Source: Candidatus Magasanikbacteria bacterium RIFCSPHIGHO2_01_FULL_41_23
Lineage (GTDB): Bacteria > Patescibacteriota > Patescibacteriia > Magasanikbacterales > UBA922
DNA: 39,089 bases
Assembly (NCBI GenBank): GCA_001782805.1
Contig: MFPT01000004.1
Span: 1 to 39,089 of the forward strand
Reading direction: 5' to 3'
Position 1 is the stretch's first letter, and every line of letters begins with the position of its first letter. A program made the translations under genes and the position numbers. The notes beneath the pieces were generated by a model. That model did no database searches, was not told where the DNA came from, and saw nothing but the letters and a program-made list of their open reading frames with translations. Positions 29,459 through 39,089 of this stretch are shown piece by piece.

Positions 29459-32400
29459 TTATGGCACAACCACTATTGTACCTTTATACTTAATGAATGA
29501 ATCAGGGTTAGTTGAGTCACACAGGTCATTTACACCCCCCGTATTTTTTGGTACAGCCGTATAACACCCCGTATTCCCCGCCCCATTACAACTCCCCGTA
29601 CACCATCCCCAGTTATCCAGTATCTGAATTTTGGGTTTGAAGATACAGACAAAAGGATTGGCACTGGCCGTGTATCCTTGTTTTTTAAGGGCATCCCAGA
29701 TTTTTGATTCAATGTTAGTACCCTGACCATTATTCAATTCATTAAATTTATACACATAGTCGGCATCAATATCGGCGTCAGCTTGGGAACACGAATATCC
29801 ATGAACATATTCAAAGTAATTGGCTTCGCAGGCGCGAGTGGAATTACCAAAGTTGTGGCCATTGATGGTACAGGTTTCACTCGTGAGTGGACAATCTTCT
29901 TTAACTAGGCAGGTTACTTGTTTAGAAACGCTACATTCACCGACTTTTGGATTGGGATCAGTATCATCGGTGAGACAGAATGGTTTTTTATTTTTATATT
30001 CTCCGTATTGATTTTGATTGGTAATAAGTCCGTCTCCCCAATTGATCATGACGCGTTTGATGGGCATACGATTGTGGTCGGCAAAGGCAAAGAAGTCGGC
30101 GACTGCAGTTAAACTGCCACGGTTTATGAGGGGATCAGCTAGACCATCTTTATCTATGTCTTCGTTGATGGTGCCATTGTGACGATTGATAGTAAATGCG
30201 TTTGATTCGGCGGGAATACATTTTTGAGTATTGTCGCTGGAATAACAACGGTTTATATTTAATGAATAAATTTGTGGAGGCTGTGCCATTAAAACACTAA
30301 TGTTGTTCGTGCTTGAATCACCAATACCAAGAGCGTATGTTACATCAGACCAACTCACACTCCCAGATTTACTATTAAAATTAAATTCTTTAAAAATTTT
30401 GTTAAATAAATTACCTAGGTGAATTTTACCCTGATAATAGAAAGTCTCATTTTCTGGACCAATCTGACTATAAATTTTAGCATTGGGATTTTCTGGTTTG
30501 TTACACGAATAACTATCCCAAAAACTGTAATTTGATTTCACTACAAGTATTTGTTCAAAACTGACTGCGGTTCCTTTCAGTTTTTGATCTAATACATCAC
30601 CAGTACAACTAAAAAACGCTCCGTCAACAGCAGGATCATCAAAGATGTAATGCCTTAAAACATTCTCCCAACCAGAACTTGAAAGTGAAGTCAAAGAAAG
30701 ATTAAGTGAACCAAATGGAGGAAGATCAACATTGCGATTAATAGAAGGTATATTTGGATTATTACTACTGTAATCAGAATCAGAAAATACGTCTTTCCAT
30801 ACACGATTCGTCCAAGCCTTGTTTCTAGTTACAGCAGAATCAGTAGGATTTTCATCATAAACTTGAACAAATTCAGTACAGCGTGGTTTAAGTTCAACAA
30901 TCTCGGCAAAATACGGAGTCGCAAAAGATACGTCTGATTTCCAGCCAAAATATGTTTCCAGCCATTTATAATTATCAGCGTAGTCAATCTGATTACTACA
31001 ATATTTTTTCACACCATTTTTGTCAAAATTACAATAAATAAGCACAAATGAATGGGTGGGCACGAACGTCCACGAATTTTGATAATTCACTGTATTTTCA
31101 CCAGCCAATTCATCCATCCATCTCTTAAAAAAATCAAGGGGTTTCTTTGCTAAATCTAAATCCTCTTGTCCAAAATGCATTTTGTTTAATTGAGTGCCTT
31201 CATCAGACAAAGCAATTGCGCCGTATATAGTTTCATCTTTATGGTCACCATCCGAAATTTCCATAATCTTAAATACAAATAAACCACTTTGCTTGTTTTC
31301 AAAACCGTTAATGTAGTATGTATACTTATATTTAATATTTTTTAGTGTGGTTGGTCCGTATTCTCCACTAAAATTCGGATCAGTCGTATTTAGTTTATCG
31401 AAGTCGATAGTCATAACCTGAGCTGTATTGATATTTTTCATAATGTTTGGTGGAGCCAAAATCGGACCAAACTTTAGTTTGGCAATTTCATCTTTATACA
31501 TCGTAACATCGCTAGTTATATTGTAACTTTTTCCATATTGCGTAGTTGTCTTAAAAAAAGATATTTCCGATTCTGGAAAATCACTAGGTTTTTCATATTT
31601 TGAAATACTAAGCTTAGTGCATTGACCTTCGACTGTTGTCTGAGGACAAGAAGACCAAGATTGTTGATATTTATAAACAGTTGGACAATAATATTGCCCA
31701 GTTTCTGGATCTTGTTGTTCTGGTCCTTCGCAAAATTTTTGTCCCCCTTTTATATCAGGTTCACTTTTAACAGACACAGTCCTCTCTTTTAAAAAAGTAA
31801 AATACGTATTAAACGAAAGTCCTGATGTAAACAAAACAACAGCACTGGAATTGGTAACTGAAAAATTCTTGGTAGGAATTTTATTTTTTCCTTGTGTATC
31901 AAAATCCTGTGGAGACATAAAACCATTTTCACCAGGCTTAGGGAAACTTGTTTCGTTATACACGCCTGAAGTAAAGGAGCCATCCGTTCCAACAATTGTG
32001 TAAGCATTGTCCGTGATGTTTGGAAATGGTTTTAATTCTGCACCAGACCATGCCCACATTTGGGCTACAGCGTAAGAACGATTTTTAAAATCATCTGGAT
32101 TGGATATATTTTTATAAGCACCTGTATAGGAATTTAAATTGTTAAATGGATAATCATCCGCTGGATTAAAATTATTGGGAAAACTATTTGTATTCAACAC
32201 CCCCAATCCATTCCCACTCGCCTCAGTACAATACACTTTTCCAAATTCACCGATTTTTTCACCGGTAACACTCAATTTGACCGCATCTTCTGCGGGATAA
32301 TAGCCAGCTCCGGGAAATTTGTTATATTGATCAAAATTCGTCGCCGCCGTATCAGTGGGTAACCACGTAAGACAAGCATATTCATTGGTTGCGAGATTAA

Positions 32401-35400
32401 TCGGACGACTAAAATCGCGTTCCAAACAAAAACCGCGCAAACCAGTGTGCGTTTCCACATCACGCACTCGACTACAGACTCCGGGAATAGTAACTGCGCC
32501 AGCTGCGCCAGCACTACTGCATTCCGCGTCATTATTACAAGCTTGACCCGCTTTATCACCCACCAAATCCGAACAAATACCTTGGGGATACTCGGTGGTG
32601 TTCGCGGTGCGATAATCAGTTACGCCATTTTTGTAGGTTATTTTTTTGTACTCGCACGAACAATCACCATTTTGGCAATAATTGGCGCGCTCAAAACCGG
32701 AAAGATTTGCTTGAGACTCAAGACGAGTATACTTGGGATCTATTTGATTGATAGCAAAAGCCTGATATTTTTTCCCTTCATCCAAATTTTCTATAATACT
32801 ACTGGCAAACGGACTGGTTTTTTCGGGAAAGGCTTTGCATGATCCGATTTCCAAATATTTGGCGGCAGTGGTTGTGGAATTTACGGTATCGGGGAATGAG
32901 CCGTACAATGGATAAATACATTTTTTCTCATAACATCGTCCGCCAAAATCATTAAAACCACATTTTGCCCATTCATTTTTACTTTTACAACTATAGGTTT
33001 CAATATCGATCTGATTATTCCCCAAAACAGCCGGATTGAACAAAAATGCCAAATAAGCCACTGCGTCACCATCAAACACGACTGAAATGGTGTTACCAAT
33101 CCGATATTTATTAAATAATGAATAGCCGGAATAATCTTCACCATACCAAGAAACATCGCGGCCAACATAGGCCTCTTCGGTCAAACGATTAATGTCATCG
33201 GTGCTGAGTGGACTCCAATTAGTGCAACTGGAGCCAACTTCAGTGGCGCGACAGGCTTTATATTGAGCGCAAATGGTGCGTTGTTTTCCGGTTTGATCAG
33301 TCACGCGCACTTTGTCTTTGCATCCCAGCCATTCGCTACAGGATCGGTCACGATTAACTTTCAGTAAAACATTGGTGTCAGTCGCGCCGGTAGTAATAGG
33401 GTCAATCGGTCCATATTTATCAGTGCCTTGGGCATTGACGCCATCACTTATTTTATATGTTTCGGCCGCGTTGTATCTTAATGTGGGATTATTGGTCGCA
33501 TTAAAAAGCGCGCAACCTTGTTTGAGATTAACTTTGCCCTCACATTGTCCCGCGTCTTGGAGTAATTTTTGGTTAAAAATAACATAATACGATTTACCGG
33601 AGTCGAGGGGCTTGCCCTGAGCGTAGTCGAGGGGCTTGCCCTGAGCGTAGTCGAGGGGATCAATTAATTCCGTGCATTGATTATATTGTTCGGCGCAACG
33701 GCCAACCGCGCCATTATATTCGGCTGATTTATTTGACCAAATGCCATATTCGCCTCCAGCAATTAAATAATTACTGTAACAAGGCACAGCGCCAACGCCG
33801 GTACATGATTCACCGCTTTCACAATCACTGGTTTCTTTACATAAATTATTGCTACTGCTTTTGGCCGGATCAGTGGCGCTACATTTGCCCACTCCTTCTT
33901 GGAACCAGCCCGCATACTCAAATCCTTTGGTTTTTTCTTTGTATGAACAAATTGCCGATCCCGAAGCAGTGGGATCTTTAAAATAATCAATATTATTGTC
34001 TGATTTAAAAGCACTGCAACCAAGCTGTTCTTGCGCACACAAAATTTGCTCATAATTTTCCGGATTATTTTTTATATAACTTTCCGTAAATTTATACGCG
34101 CTTGTGGCTGTGCTGTTGGGAATTATATGATCTTCCAACGCGATTTTTTGACAGCCAACGTTACTCGTATCACAGGCATAACGTTGACGATAACTTAAAT
34201 AAATGGGTGAACTCGTGGGAGTATCGGCCGGTATAATTATGGTTGATTTAACAATGGTGCTTGGCACTTGAGTTAATAACGCCGTATAGACGGCTGATTC
34301 CAACGCGACTTTTGGGATAAAACAACCGGTTTCTCCGAACAGCACATCACAAGAACCAAGTTCATTGGAACCAACTTTTAAAGTACATTTGGTATTTTGC
34401 GTTCCTGTACACCACAAATTAAAAGCCGTGGTGTCGTGTTCATTAACAGTATTCTGCAAATCATAGAATGCGGTACAGCCCACAGCGTCTTCTCGGCACA
34501 GTCGATCAAAACCGGTAATGGCCAAGGGATTATTTAGACTGTCAGTATACGCGCGACAACCCAAAGCGCTCCCCGGCAAACCATCGGTGGGATTGGCATC
34601 ACAGGTTAACGGAACATCGGCCTGAACAGTTGTTCCATTATCCAAAGCAACCACTTGTTTCCAAGAATTTTTAATTAAATAGAGTTTTTCTTTTACTTTT
34701 GTCAGACGAAGATTATCCAAATAATACGCGCCGTTTACTCCGGACATTGCAGTACGAGTAATACGCAAAACTATTTTGCGAGTGCCATCGCCGGTAAATT
34801 GAACCGGACCAACCCGATATGATTGCCAAGTTTGACTAATCGGTACTTTGACGGTTTGAGCGGTTACGGGATCATAAGTAAAATTACCAACAATTTTATC
34901 CGTTGAGGGAGTAACTCCTTTTTCCACAAAAGAAATTTCCAAATTTTGTTGTACGCCGCGAGACCAAAATTCCAACTCATAAAATTTATCTGTTTCCAGC
35001 GTGCTCGTAACAAATGTATATTCAGCCTGATCAATATTTATTTCCAAAGAGTTTTGACCAACGGTCAATGATTCCGGTTTGACCAGTAAACCCGAACTCC
35101 ATCCGGCCAAAAGATCAGTCAACGCAGTCGGTGAATTATCTTCCGGCTCAAATTTTTGTTCCGATATGCTTTGAATGGTATTGGCGGCCGGACCAGTGTA
35201 CGCGCGACAATTGTTGGCTTCCGGCACGCAGGAATTATTTTTACCCGGCTGAGATGTTGTCCAATAAATACAAACGCCATTGTTATATATGCCGCCATTG
35301 TAACAGAGTTGGCATTTTTGTAGAGCAGGAGCTCCATCATCCCATTTGCCACCTTTGGCCTCACACATTAATTCATTCTGCTGACTTAAGGCCAAATCTA

Positions 35401-38326
35401 TGCGCAAAATACTTTCGGTCTTGCGCAATGGATGACAGGCCGGAGAAACAACAATGGTTTTACTAAGCAAACGATAGAACACTTTACCTGATTCATCATA
35501 AAGAGCGCGACAATCGGGTTTTGGCGCTCCTTGGACATAGGCATTTTTGAGCGCGGCTTCGTAACTGGTTTTATTACAATCAAGATAATTGGCAATAATA
35601 ACACTCTGACTATCGTCAACATAGGCGGGTGAGCCGGCACTAAATTCGGCTTTTATACCGGTATACGATGGAACAGTATCAATGCCGGTCAAATAAACCA
35701 AATAGTTGGTGTTGTAACGATCAGTCTTATCACTGCTTATCGGACGTAATTTATAATTTTGGATAACATAGCCGAGACTGGCTGAACCTTCCCATGAATA
35801 AAACGTTTTTTCATTGGTGCCGGTTGGCTTTTCGCAATATTCCAAATCAGAATAATACTCCAATTTTTCCCCACCGGCTCCGGCTTCATCTACATTGGTA
35901 AACTCAGCACATCCTTCATACTGTGACAGACAACTTTTTGCCTGACTGGGTATAAACTGCAAAGGGAAAACAGCCGGTTCAAACGCGCCTTTGTCCACGG
36001 GAATTTCTTGTTTAAACGTGTCATATCCAATACATTGAGCCGAACATTGATTGGCGCCCACAATACCGGTTATTGTGTCTGCATCATTGTCGGTAACCGG
36101 TTTATACGCTTCACATCCGGCTTCATCTTTGGTACAAGCCGGAGCAAATGGTTTACACAGACCAGTGTCTTTATTATTTATTGGACGCTTAAGCAGTTCG
36201 GCAATGTCACCATCATTATCCGGCCAAACTTTTTTATTGGAAATATGATTGGTTATTAAATAACAACTGTCAAATAAAGTGTTCGGAGCTTTTTTAAGAT
36301 AGGCTAGACGATCTTGGCCGCTAACTGGTACGGCTCGGGATAAAACACTGCAACCATCAGCCGAAGCCGGACACGTATAATTTTTTATTGAGTCATTAAA
36401 ATAAATCGCCGGATTCTTGCCTGTACTTATTTCATTGGTTTTATTCACTGACTGACCGGTATTGCGCCATGTTCCGTCGGATTTTGGTTCAGTGCTATAG
36501 ACTCTGCAACCAACTGATTGAGCATTGCATTGGCCAAACTCTACAGTCCGAGACAAATAAGACACGCGCGAATTATTTGCCGTGTTAGTATAAGTGGTGC
36601 AAGTGTTGTACTGTGCGGGACAGATTGATCCGCCAAAACGCCAAGTATTTTTTTCGCGCAAACAATAGCCGTAATCACCTAAACATTGGCCTTTTTCATC
36701 TTCTTTAAGACAAGTGGAAATTCCCACACATTCTTCCCGACGAGCCGGATTGCCACTGGCCAATAATTTGGGACCAAACACTTTGGCATCACAGCGCGGT
36801 TCGGGCAAACGAAGAATCCAGTCCGGATCAATCAAATGACAAAACGGATGCTCCAGACTTGGTTGACCGTTCGGATCACAATCATAAAATCCGGCCACTA
36901 CTTTGCCCAATGTCCAATTTTGCAATTGATCCGGATCAGCTTTGGCCGCGGCAATTTCAAAACCGAGCGGAACAATACGAGCACGCCGTAATTTTTGGAT
37001 ATTGGAATAACAATAATAATTATCATTGTAACATTTGCGCGGATTGGTATTATATTCATGACTCGGAGGAACTAAAGCCCAGTCAGGATGTAACAAAAAA
37101 TTATTTTTGGCATCCATGGCCTCGCGGATTGTCAAAGCCTTGCCGGTATTTGCCCGTTTAATCGCATCTCTAAACCCGGGATCAAGCACACAATTATTTA
37201 AACCGGGGTTATCCGGATTTAGACAATCACTCATTTCTTCCAGCAATGGATACGTGGTTAATTGTTGAGTGGGAATGGCAGTAAACAAAAAATTAAAGGC
37301 ATTCTGCGCCGCGGCTTTGTTATTATTAATCACGCCAGCATATTCACTAAAAGCCGAAGACACTGCGCTTTCTGTGGCCGCGCCACCACCGGACGAAGAA
37401 TCAGGCAATATACCTTCGGTCATAATGGTTTGCATGACTTGGGAAACTAGCGTATTCACAAATACTCCGGCGGCCGCGGGAATTACTTGCCACAGACCTG
37501 CTCCATAAATACCCGCGATTTGTTGTGAAGAAAGATCTGCTTGATTTTTACCGGTCAAAGCTTTGGTTTCTTCGCGAATCACATCGGCCGGAGTTTTGAT
37601 ATTGCCGGAAATCAAATCAGTGACTGCTTTGTATCCACCACCTTCTTCGCGCGAAGTTTTGGCTCCTGTTTTGGCATTTGCATTTATTCTGTCGACTTTG
37701 CTAATAAGGCCAAACGCCACACCAAAATCCGATTGATCTACTTTTAAAGATCGCACAAAAGCCTGTGACGCAAAATCACCGGCCTTTTCATCAAAATTTT
37801 CAAAACCTTTTTCCCAACTGGTTTTAAAATCGTTCCAACTGCATTTTGGAGTTGGACCGCCGCCCGCTCCCGGATCAGCATACAATTTTCTAATTCCTAC
37901 TTGCAAAAATATCTGAAACTTTAAATCCGGAGGTTTACACAAATCAAGACCAAGCGGTGAGCCAAATTGTTCAATGGCAGAAGCCGCGCTATCAAGCGCC
38001 ACTTCGGAAAAATAAGCCGCAGCGCCTTTATTAAAAGCGAGTGCTCCTTGACCTTTTCCTCCGGACGCAATATACGTGGCTGTATCATAAGCCAATTTGC
38101 GCATAAAATAAGAAAAGCCGTTTACCAATGCGCCGAGAGATGCCGACAAAAGACCTTCGGTAATTGAATCACTAATATCCTTTTGAACCAATTTGGCCAC
38201 AACATCAGGCGCCCCAACGGCCAAGACTGCTTGTGGAATAAACACACCCAAAACTTGAACTGACAAAAAAAATGATACTGCCAGACTGATGGTTATTTTT
38301 TTGGTTTGTTTCCCAAGTTTATACAT
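29459..38326 (-). CDS. giant Cys-rich secreted protein with CBM-like and PKD-like domains
   Basis: The product is 2955 aa. An N-terminal signal peptide (ITISLAVSFFLSVQVLGVF...AVLA) is followed by ~400 residues with hydrophobic stretches. From about 450 to 1950 comes a long array of Cys modules of the form C-x(5-10)-GC-x2-[YF], e.g. CTKDEAGCEAY, CLSQYEGCAEF, CREDAVGCTAF and CAQEQLGCSAF. A jelly-roll, CBM-like segment lies near 1075-1212 (WSSGLLVKPESL...YYLDNLRLTKV) and a PKD-like segment near 2735-2770 (VMINWGDGLI). Probably an exported, disulphide-rich surface or envelope protein; function unknown. The start has no SD. It lies 3 nt after the 213-aa partner, in one operon. Confidence 0.75.
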   Translation of the reverse strand: MYKLGKQTKKITISLAVSFFLSVQVLGVFIPQAVLAVGAPDVVAKLVQKDISDSITEGLLSASLGALVNGFSYFMRKLAYDTATYIASGGKGQGALAFNKGAAAYFSEVALDSAASAIEQFGSPLGLDLCKPPDLKFQIFLQVGIRKLYADPGAGGGPTPKCSWNDFKTSWEKGFENFDEKAGDFASQAFVRSLKVDQSDFGVAFGLISKVDRINANAKTGAKTSREEGGGYKAVTDLISGNIKTPADVIREETKALTGKNQADLSSQQIAGIYGAGLWQVIPAAAGVFVNTLVSQVMQTIMTEGILPDSSSGGGAATESAVSSAFSEYAGVINNNKAAAQNAFNFLFTAIPTQQLTTYPLLEEMSDCLNPDNPGLNNCVLDPGFRDAIKRANTGKALTIREAMDAKNNFLLHPDWALVPPSHEYNTNPRKCYNDNYYCYSNIQKLRRARIVPLGFEIAAAKADPDQLQNWTLGKVVAGFYDCDPNGQPSLEHPFCHLIDPDWILRLPEPRCDAKVFGPKLLASGNPARREECVGISTCLKEDEKGQCLGDYGYCLREKNTWRFGGSICPAQYNTCTTYTNTANNSRVSYLSRTVEFGQCNAQSVGCRVYSTEPKSDGTWRNTGQSVNKTNEISTGKNPAIYFNDSIKNYTCPASADGCSVLSRAVPVSGQDRLAYLKKAPNTLFDSCYLITNHISNKKVWPDNDGDIAELLKRPINNKDTGLCKPFAPACTKDEAGCEAYKPVTDNDADTITGIVGANQCSAQCIGYDTFKQEIPVDKGAFEPAVFPLQFIPSQAKSCLSQYEGCAEFTNVDEAGAGGEKLEYYSDLEYCEKPTGTNEKTFYSWEGSASLGYVIQNYKLRPISSDKTDRYNTNYLVYLTGIDTVPSYTGIKAEFSAGSPAYVDDSQSVIIANYLDCNKTSYEAALKNAYVQGAPKPDCRALYDESGKVFYRLLSKTIVVSPACHPLRKTESILRIDLALSQQNELMCEAKGGKWDDGAPALQKCQLCYNGGIYNNGVCIYWTTSQPGKNNSCVPEANNCRAYTGPAANTIQSISEQKFEPEDNSPTALTDLLAGWSSGLLVKPESLTVGQNSLEINIDQAEYTFVTSTLETDKFYELEFWSRGVQQNLEISFVEKGVTPSTDKIVGNFTYDPVTAQTVKVPISQTWQSYRVGPVQFTGDGTRKIVLRITRTAMSGVNGAYYLDNLRLTKVKEKLYLIKNSWKQVVALDNGTTVQADVPLTCDANPTDGLPGSALGCRAYTDSLNNPLAITGFDRLCREDAVGCTAFYDLQNTVNEHDTTAFNLWCTGTQNTKCTLKVGSNELGSCDVLFGETGCFIPKVALESAVYTALLTQVPSTIVKSTIIIPADTPTSSPIYLSYRQRYACDTSNVGCQKIALEDHIIPNSTATSAYKFTESYIKNNPENYEQILCAQEQLGCSAFKSDNNIDYFKDPTASGSAICSYKEKTKGFEYAGWFQEGVGKCSATDPAKSSSNNLCKETSDCESGESCTGVGAVPCYSNYLIAGGEYGIWSNKSAEYNGAVGRCAEQYNQCTELIDPLDYAQGKPLDYAQGKPLDSGKSYYVIFNQKLLQDAGQCEGKVNLKQGCALFNATNNPTLRYNAAETYKISDGVNAQGTDKYGPIDPITTGATDTNVLLKVNRDRSCSEWLGCKDKVRVTDQTGKQRTICAQYKACRATEVGSSCTNWSPLSTDDINRLTEEAYVGRDVSWYGEDYSGYSLFNKYRIGNTISVVFDGDAVAYLAFLFNPAVLGNNQIDIETYSCKSKNEWAKCGFNDFGGRCYEKKCIYPLYGSFPDTVNSTTTAAKYLEIGSCKAFPEKTSPFASSIIENLDEGKKYQAFAINQIDPKYTRLESQANLSGFERANYCQNGDCSCEYKKITYKNGVTDYRTANTTEYPQGICSDLVGDKAGQACNNDAECSSAGAAGAVTIPGVCSRVRDVETHTGLRGFCLERDFSRPINLATNEYACLTWLPTDTAATNFDQYNKFPGAGYYPAEDAVKLSVTGEKIGEFGKVYCTEASGNGLGVLNTNSFPNNFNPADDYPFNNLNSYTGAYKNISNPDDFKNRSYAVAQMWAWSGAELKPFPNITDNAYTIVGTDGSFTSGVYNETSFPKPGENGFMSPQDFDTQGKNKIPTKNFSVTNSSAVVLFTSGLSFNTYFTFLKERTVSVKSEPDIKGGQKFCEGPEQQDPETGQYYCPTVYKYQQSWSSCPQTTVEGQCTKLSISKYEKPSDFPESEISFFKTTTQYGKSYNITSDVTMYKDEIAKLKFGPILAPPNIMKNINTAQVMTIDFDKLNTTDPNFSGEYGPTTLKNIKYKYTYYINGFENKQSGLFVFKIMEISDGDHKDETIYGAIALSDEGTQLNKMHFGQEDLDLAKKPLDFFKRWMDELAGENTVNYQNSWTFVPTHSFVLIYCNFDKNGVKKYCSNQIDYADNYKWLETYFGWKSDVSFATPYFAEIVELKPRCTEFVQVYDENPTDSAVTRNKAWTNRVWKDVFSDSDYSSNNPNIPSINRNVDLPPFGSLNLSLTSLSSSGWENVLRHYIFDDPAVDGAFFSCTGDVLDQKLKGTAVSFEQILVVKSNYSFWDSYSCNKPENPNAKIYSQIGPENETFYYQGKIHLGNLFNKIFKEFNFNSKSGSVSWSDVTYALGIGDSSTNNISVLMAQPPQIYSLNINRCYSSDNTQKCIPAESNAFTINRHNGTINEDIDKDGLADPLINRGSLTAVADFFAFADHNRMPIKRVMINWGDGLITNQNQYGEYKNKKPFCLTDDTDPNPKVGECSVSKQVTCLVKEDCPLTSETCTINGHNFGNSTRACEANYFEYVHGYSCSQADADIDADYVYKFNELNNGQGTNIESKIWDALKKQGYTASANPFVCIFKPKIQILDNWGWCTGSCNGAGNTGCYTAVPKNTGGVNDLCDSTNPDSFIKYKGTIVVVP
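33601..33658 (-). repeat. tandem 24-bp in-frame repeat in the giant gene
   Basis: A 24-bp unit containing AGTCGAGGGG and CCCTGAGCGT occurs twice plus a 10-bp partial third copy, read as PLDYAQGK PLDYAQGK PLD. The unit is the dispersed palindrome family. It is a multiple of three and open in this frame. Confidence 0.85.
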
Positions 38327-38329
38327 AGT

Positions 38330-38971
38330 TTAAGGAGACACGACACTGCCGGGATTAAGAAAAAGTTTCTCTGCCATTTTTTGTAACGTGACGTCATCAA
38401 TCTTTCCCAATGTGGCCGCGTCAATTTTCCCCGTACTCAATAATACCGTGCGCAATTGCGCGGGATTGGAAATTAATTCTTCCAGTTCAACCTTGGACTG
38501 ACTCGTGTCTTGCACAGAAAGTTTTTCCGTTATGCCCAGAACATTACTTGGGGTCAACGATTCATTAATAAGTGGCGAAGCAATTGTTGATGACGGAGTG
38601 ATGGGCATGGCATCGGCTAAAGAACAAACGTCTCCTTCGGCACAGAGCGGATCAGTGCCTTTTTCAATTTCCATTTTGTCATTGATCTCATCGGAATCAG
38701 TATCCGGCAAATACGGACTGGTTTCATATTGATTCAATTCATCGTAATCGCTTAGACCATCATGATCCGTATCAATATTTTTTAAGCGAGTTTCTTCGTT
38801 GGTACTAACTCCGACCAATGAATTTTTGGTCGCTTTGATCACAAACGGTCCATAAATGGTATTGCGCAATTGTAGACCACCCAAACCTATGGTTAGTATA
38901 GCAAAAATGAGCATGAAGATAAATCCTACTTTTTGCTCACGCGTGAACGACGATGCGGGCGAATGTTCCAT
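38330..38971 (-). CDS. membrane-anchored protein with Ca-binding TSP3-like repeats
   Basis: The 213-aa product has one N-terminal transmembrane segment (VGFIFMLIFAILTIGLGGLQL, about 11-31). Two thrombospondin-type-3/EF-like acidic repeats follow, DTDHDGLSDYDELNQYETSP and DTDSDEINDKMEIEKGTDP, whose Asp spacing suits calcium. A Ser/Thr-rich linker and a helical tail complete it. It is immediately upstream of the giant gene (3-nt gap) with no internal promoter, so the two probably work together at the cell surface. A perfect -10 TATAAT (38982-38987) lies just upstream; the -35 is weak. Confidence 0.75.
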   Translation of the reverse strand: MEHSPASSFTREQKVGFIFMLIFAILTIGLGGLQLRNTIYGPFVIKATKNSLVGVSTNEETRLKNIDTDHDGLSDYDELNQYETSPYLPDTDSDEINDKMEIEKGTDPLCAEGDVCSLADAMPITPSSTIASPLINESLTPSNVLGITEKLSVQDTSQSKVELEELISNPAQLRTVLLSTGKIDAATLGKIDDVTLQKMAEKLFLNPGSVVSP

Positions 38972-38981
38972 GGTATTGTTA

Positions 38982-38987
38982 ATTATA
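38982..38987 (-). promoter_or_regulatory. -10 element of the surface-protein operon
   Basis: TATAAT on the minus strand, 10 nt before the 213-aa gene. No good -35 at 16-18 bp, so the call rests on the -10 alone. Confidence 0.4.
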
Positions 38988-39067
38988 CGTTTAAAGAATT
39001 CAAAATAAAAATTCCTCTTTGCTAACTCGTAAGCAAACTTCGTGAGACCGTTTTTCTCGACCCTCGA

Positions 39068-39086
39068 CCCTTCGACAAGCTCAGGG
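39068..39086 (+). repeat. dispersed palindrome copy at the window edge
   Basis: CCCTTCGACAAGCTCAGGG, the cleanest copy of the family, preceded by two partial ctcgaccc copies. Confidence 0.65.
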
Positions 39087-39089
39087 TAA

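Noticed and set aside
33478-33663. 61-aa ORF of STTLRASP repeats
   Set aside because: It is an alternate-frame reading of the 24-bp repeat inside the giant gene.
1-39089. CRISPR array, insertion sequence or transposase, rRNA, phage genes
   Set aside because: None seen. The tandem 24-bp repeat has no spacers, and no transposase or recombinase motif is present in any ORF.
1-39089. UGA recoding as in Gracilibacteria/SR1
   Set aside because: Genes end normally at TGA (e.g. smc, 19940-20284) and conserved proteins need no in-frame UGA read-through.

Overview
This 39-kb window looks like a chromosomal segment of a candidate-phyla-radiation (Patescibacteria) bacterium. That placement rests on gene content and style rather than on any marker tree. 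The genes are AT-rich and tightly packed, the SMC and RelA/SpoT proteins are reduced, several small families look CPR-like, and there is a giant Cys-rich secreted protein. A second feature stands out. Most genes are AT-rich and start without a visible Shine-Dalgarno (SD) sequence. A minority (a 101-aa protein at 58-363, 19460-19750, 19940-20284, the DAO-type oxidoreductase, ProRS, a dioxygenase-like protein and a lipoprotein) have GC-rich, GC3-biased codons. Most of these sit behind an AGGAG/GGAGG-type SD, often preceded by a perfect hairpin.

Layout. 1-1150: GC-rich small gene, divergent promoters, NYN-domain gene. 1276-4482: lepB-hisS operon, divergent from an orphan PEP-utilising mobile-domain protein. 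4505-5210: HicA/HicB-type toxin-antitoxin pair with an operator placed inside its promoter. 5268-6514: tRNA-Ile, tRNA-Val, KH protein, rpsP. 6511-17495: a chromosome-segregation neighbourhood (smc, parB, parA, scpB, scpA) interspersed with an NrnA-like DHH phosphoesterase, a RelA/SpoT homologue, tRNA-Leu, a LysM/lytic-enzyme-like protein and a D-Ala-D-Ala carboxypeptidase. The last is in an aspS-scpA-scpB-dac operon. 19460-20402: two divergent GC-rich small genes. 20516-26946: a co-directional proline block (proA-proB-proC, then GC-rich proS and a DAO-type oxidoreductase). 27036-29336: truncated dioxygenase-like gene, a decayed copy of part of the giant gene, a small CPR-type protein, a HEPN/MNT toxin-antitoxin pair and a lipoprotein. 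29459-38971: a 2955-aa Cys-rich secreted protein and its probable membrane/Ca-binding partner.

The most notable new signal is upstream of proA. A strong promoter (TTGACA-17-TATATT) is followed by a 17-codon ORF, MKFFKNKIVPPPMRYLV, with three consecutive and different proline codons. After it come an 8-bp inverted repeat and a CTCCAG/CTGGAG hairpin with a U-tract just before the proA ATG. This has the architecture of a proline-sensing attenuator for proline biosynthesis in a lineage where I know of no described example.

Other signals are a tRNA-Val(GAC) with C instead of the near-universal U33, and a family of short dispersed palindromes (core TTCGAC..AGCTCA). The palindromes have inserted in frame into coding genes. 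Comparison of the intact giant gene with its decayed duplicate shows their insertion directly.
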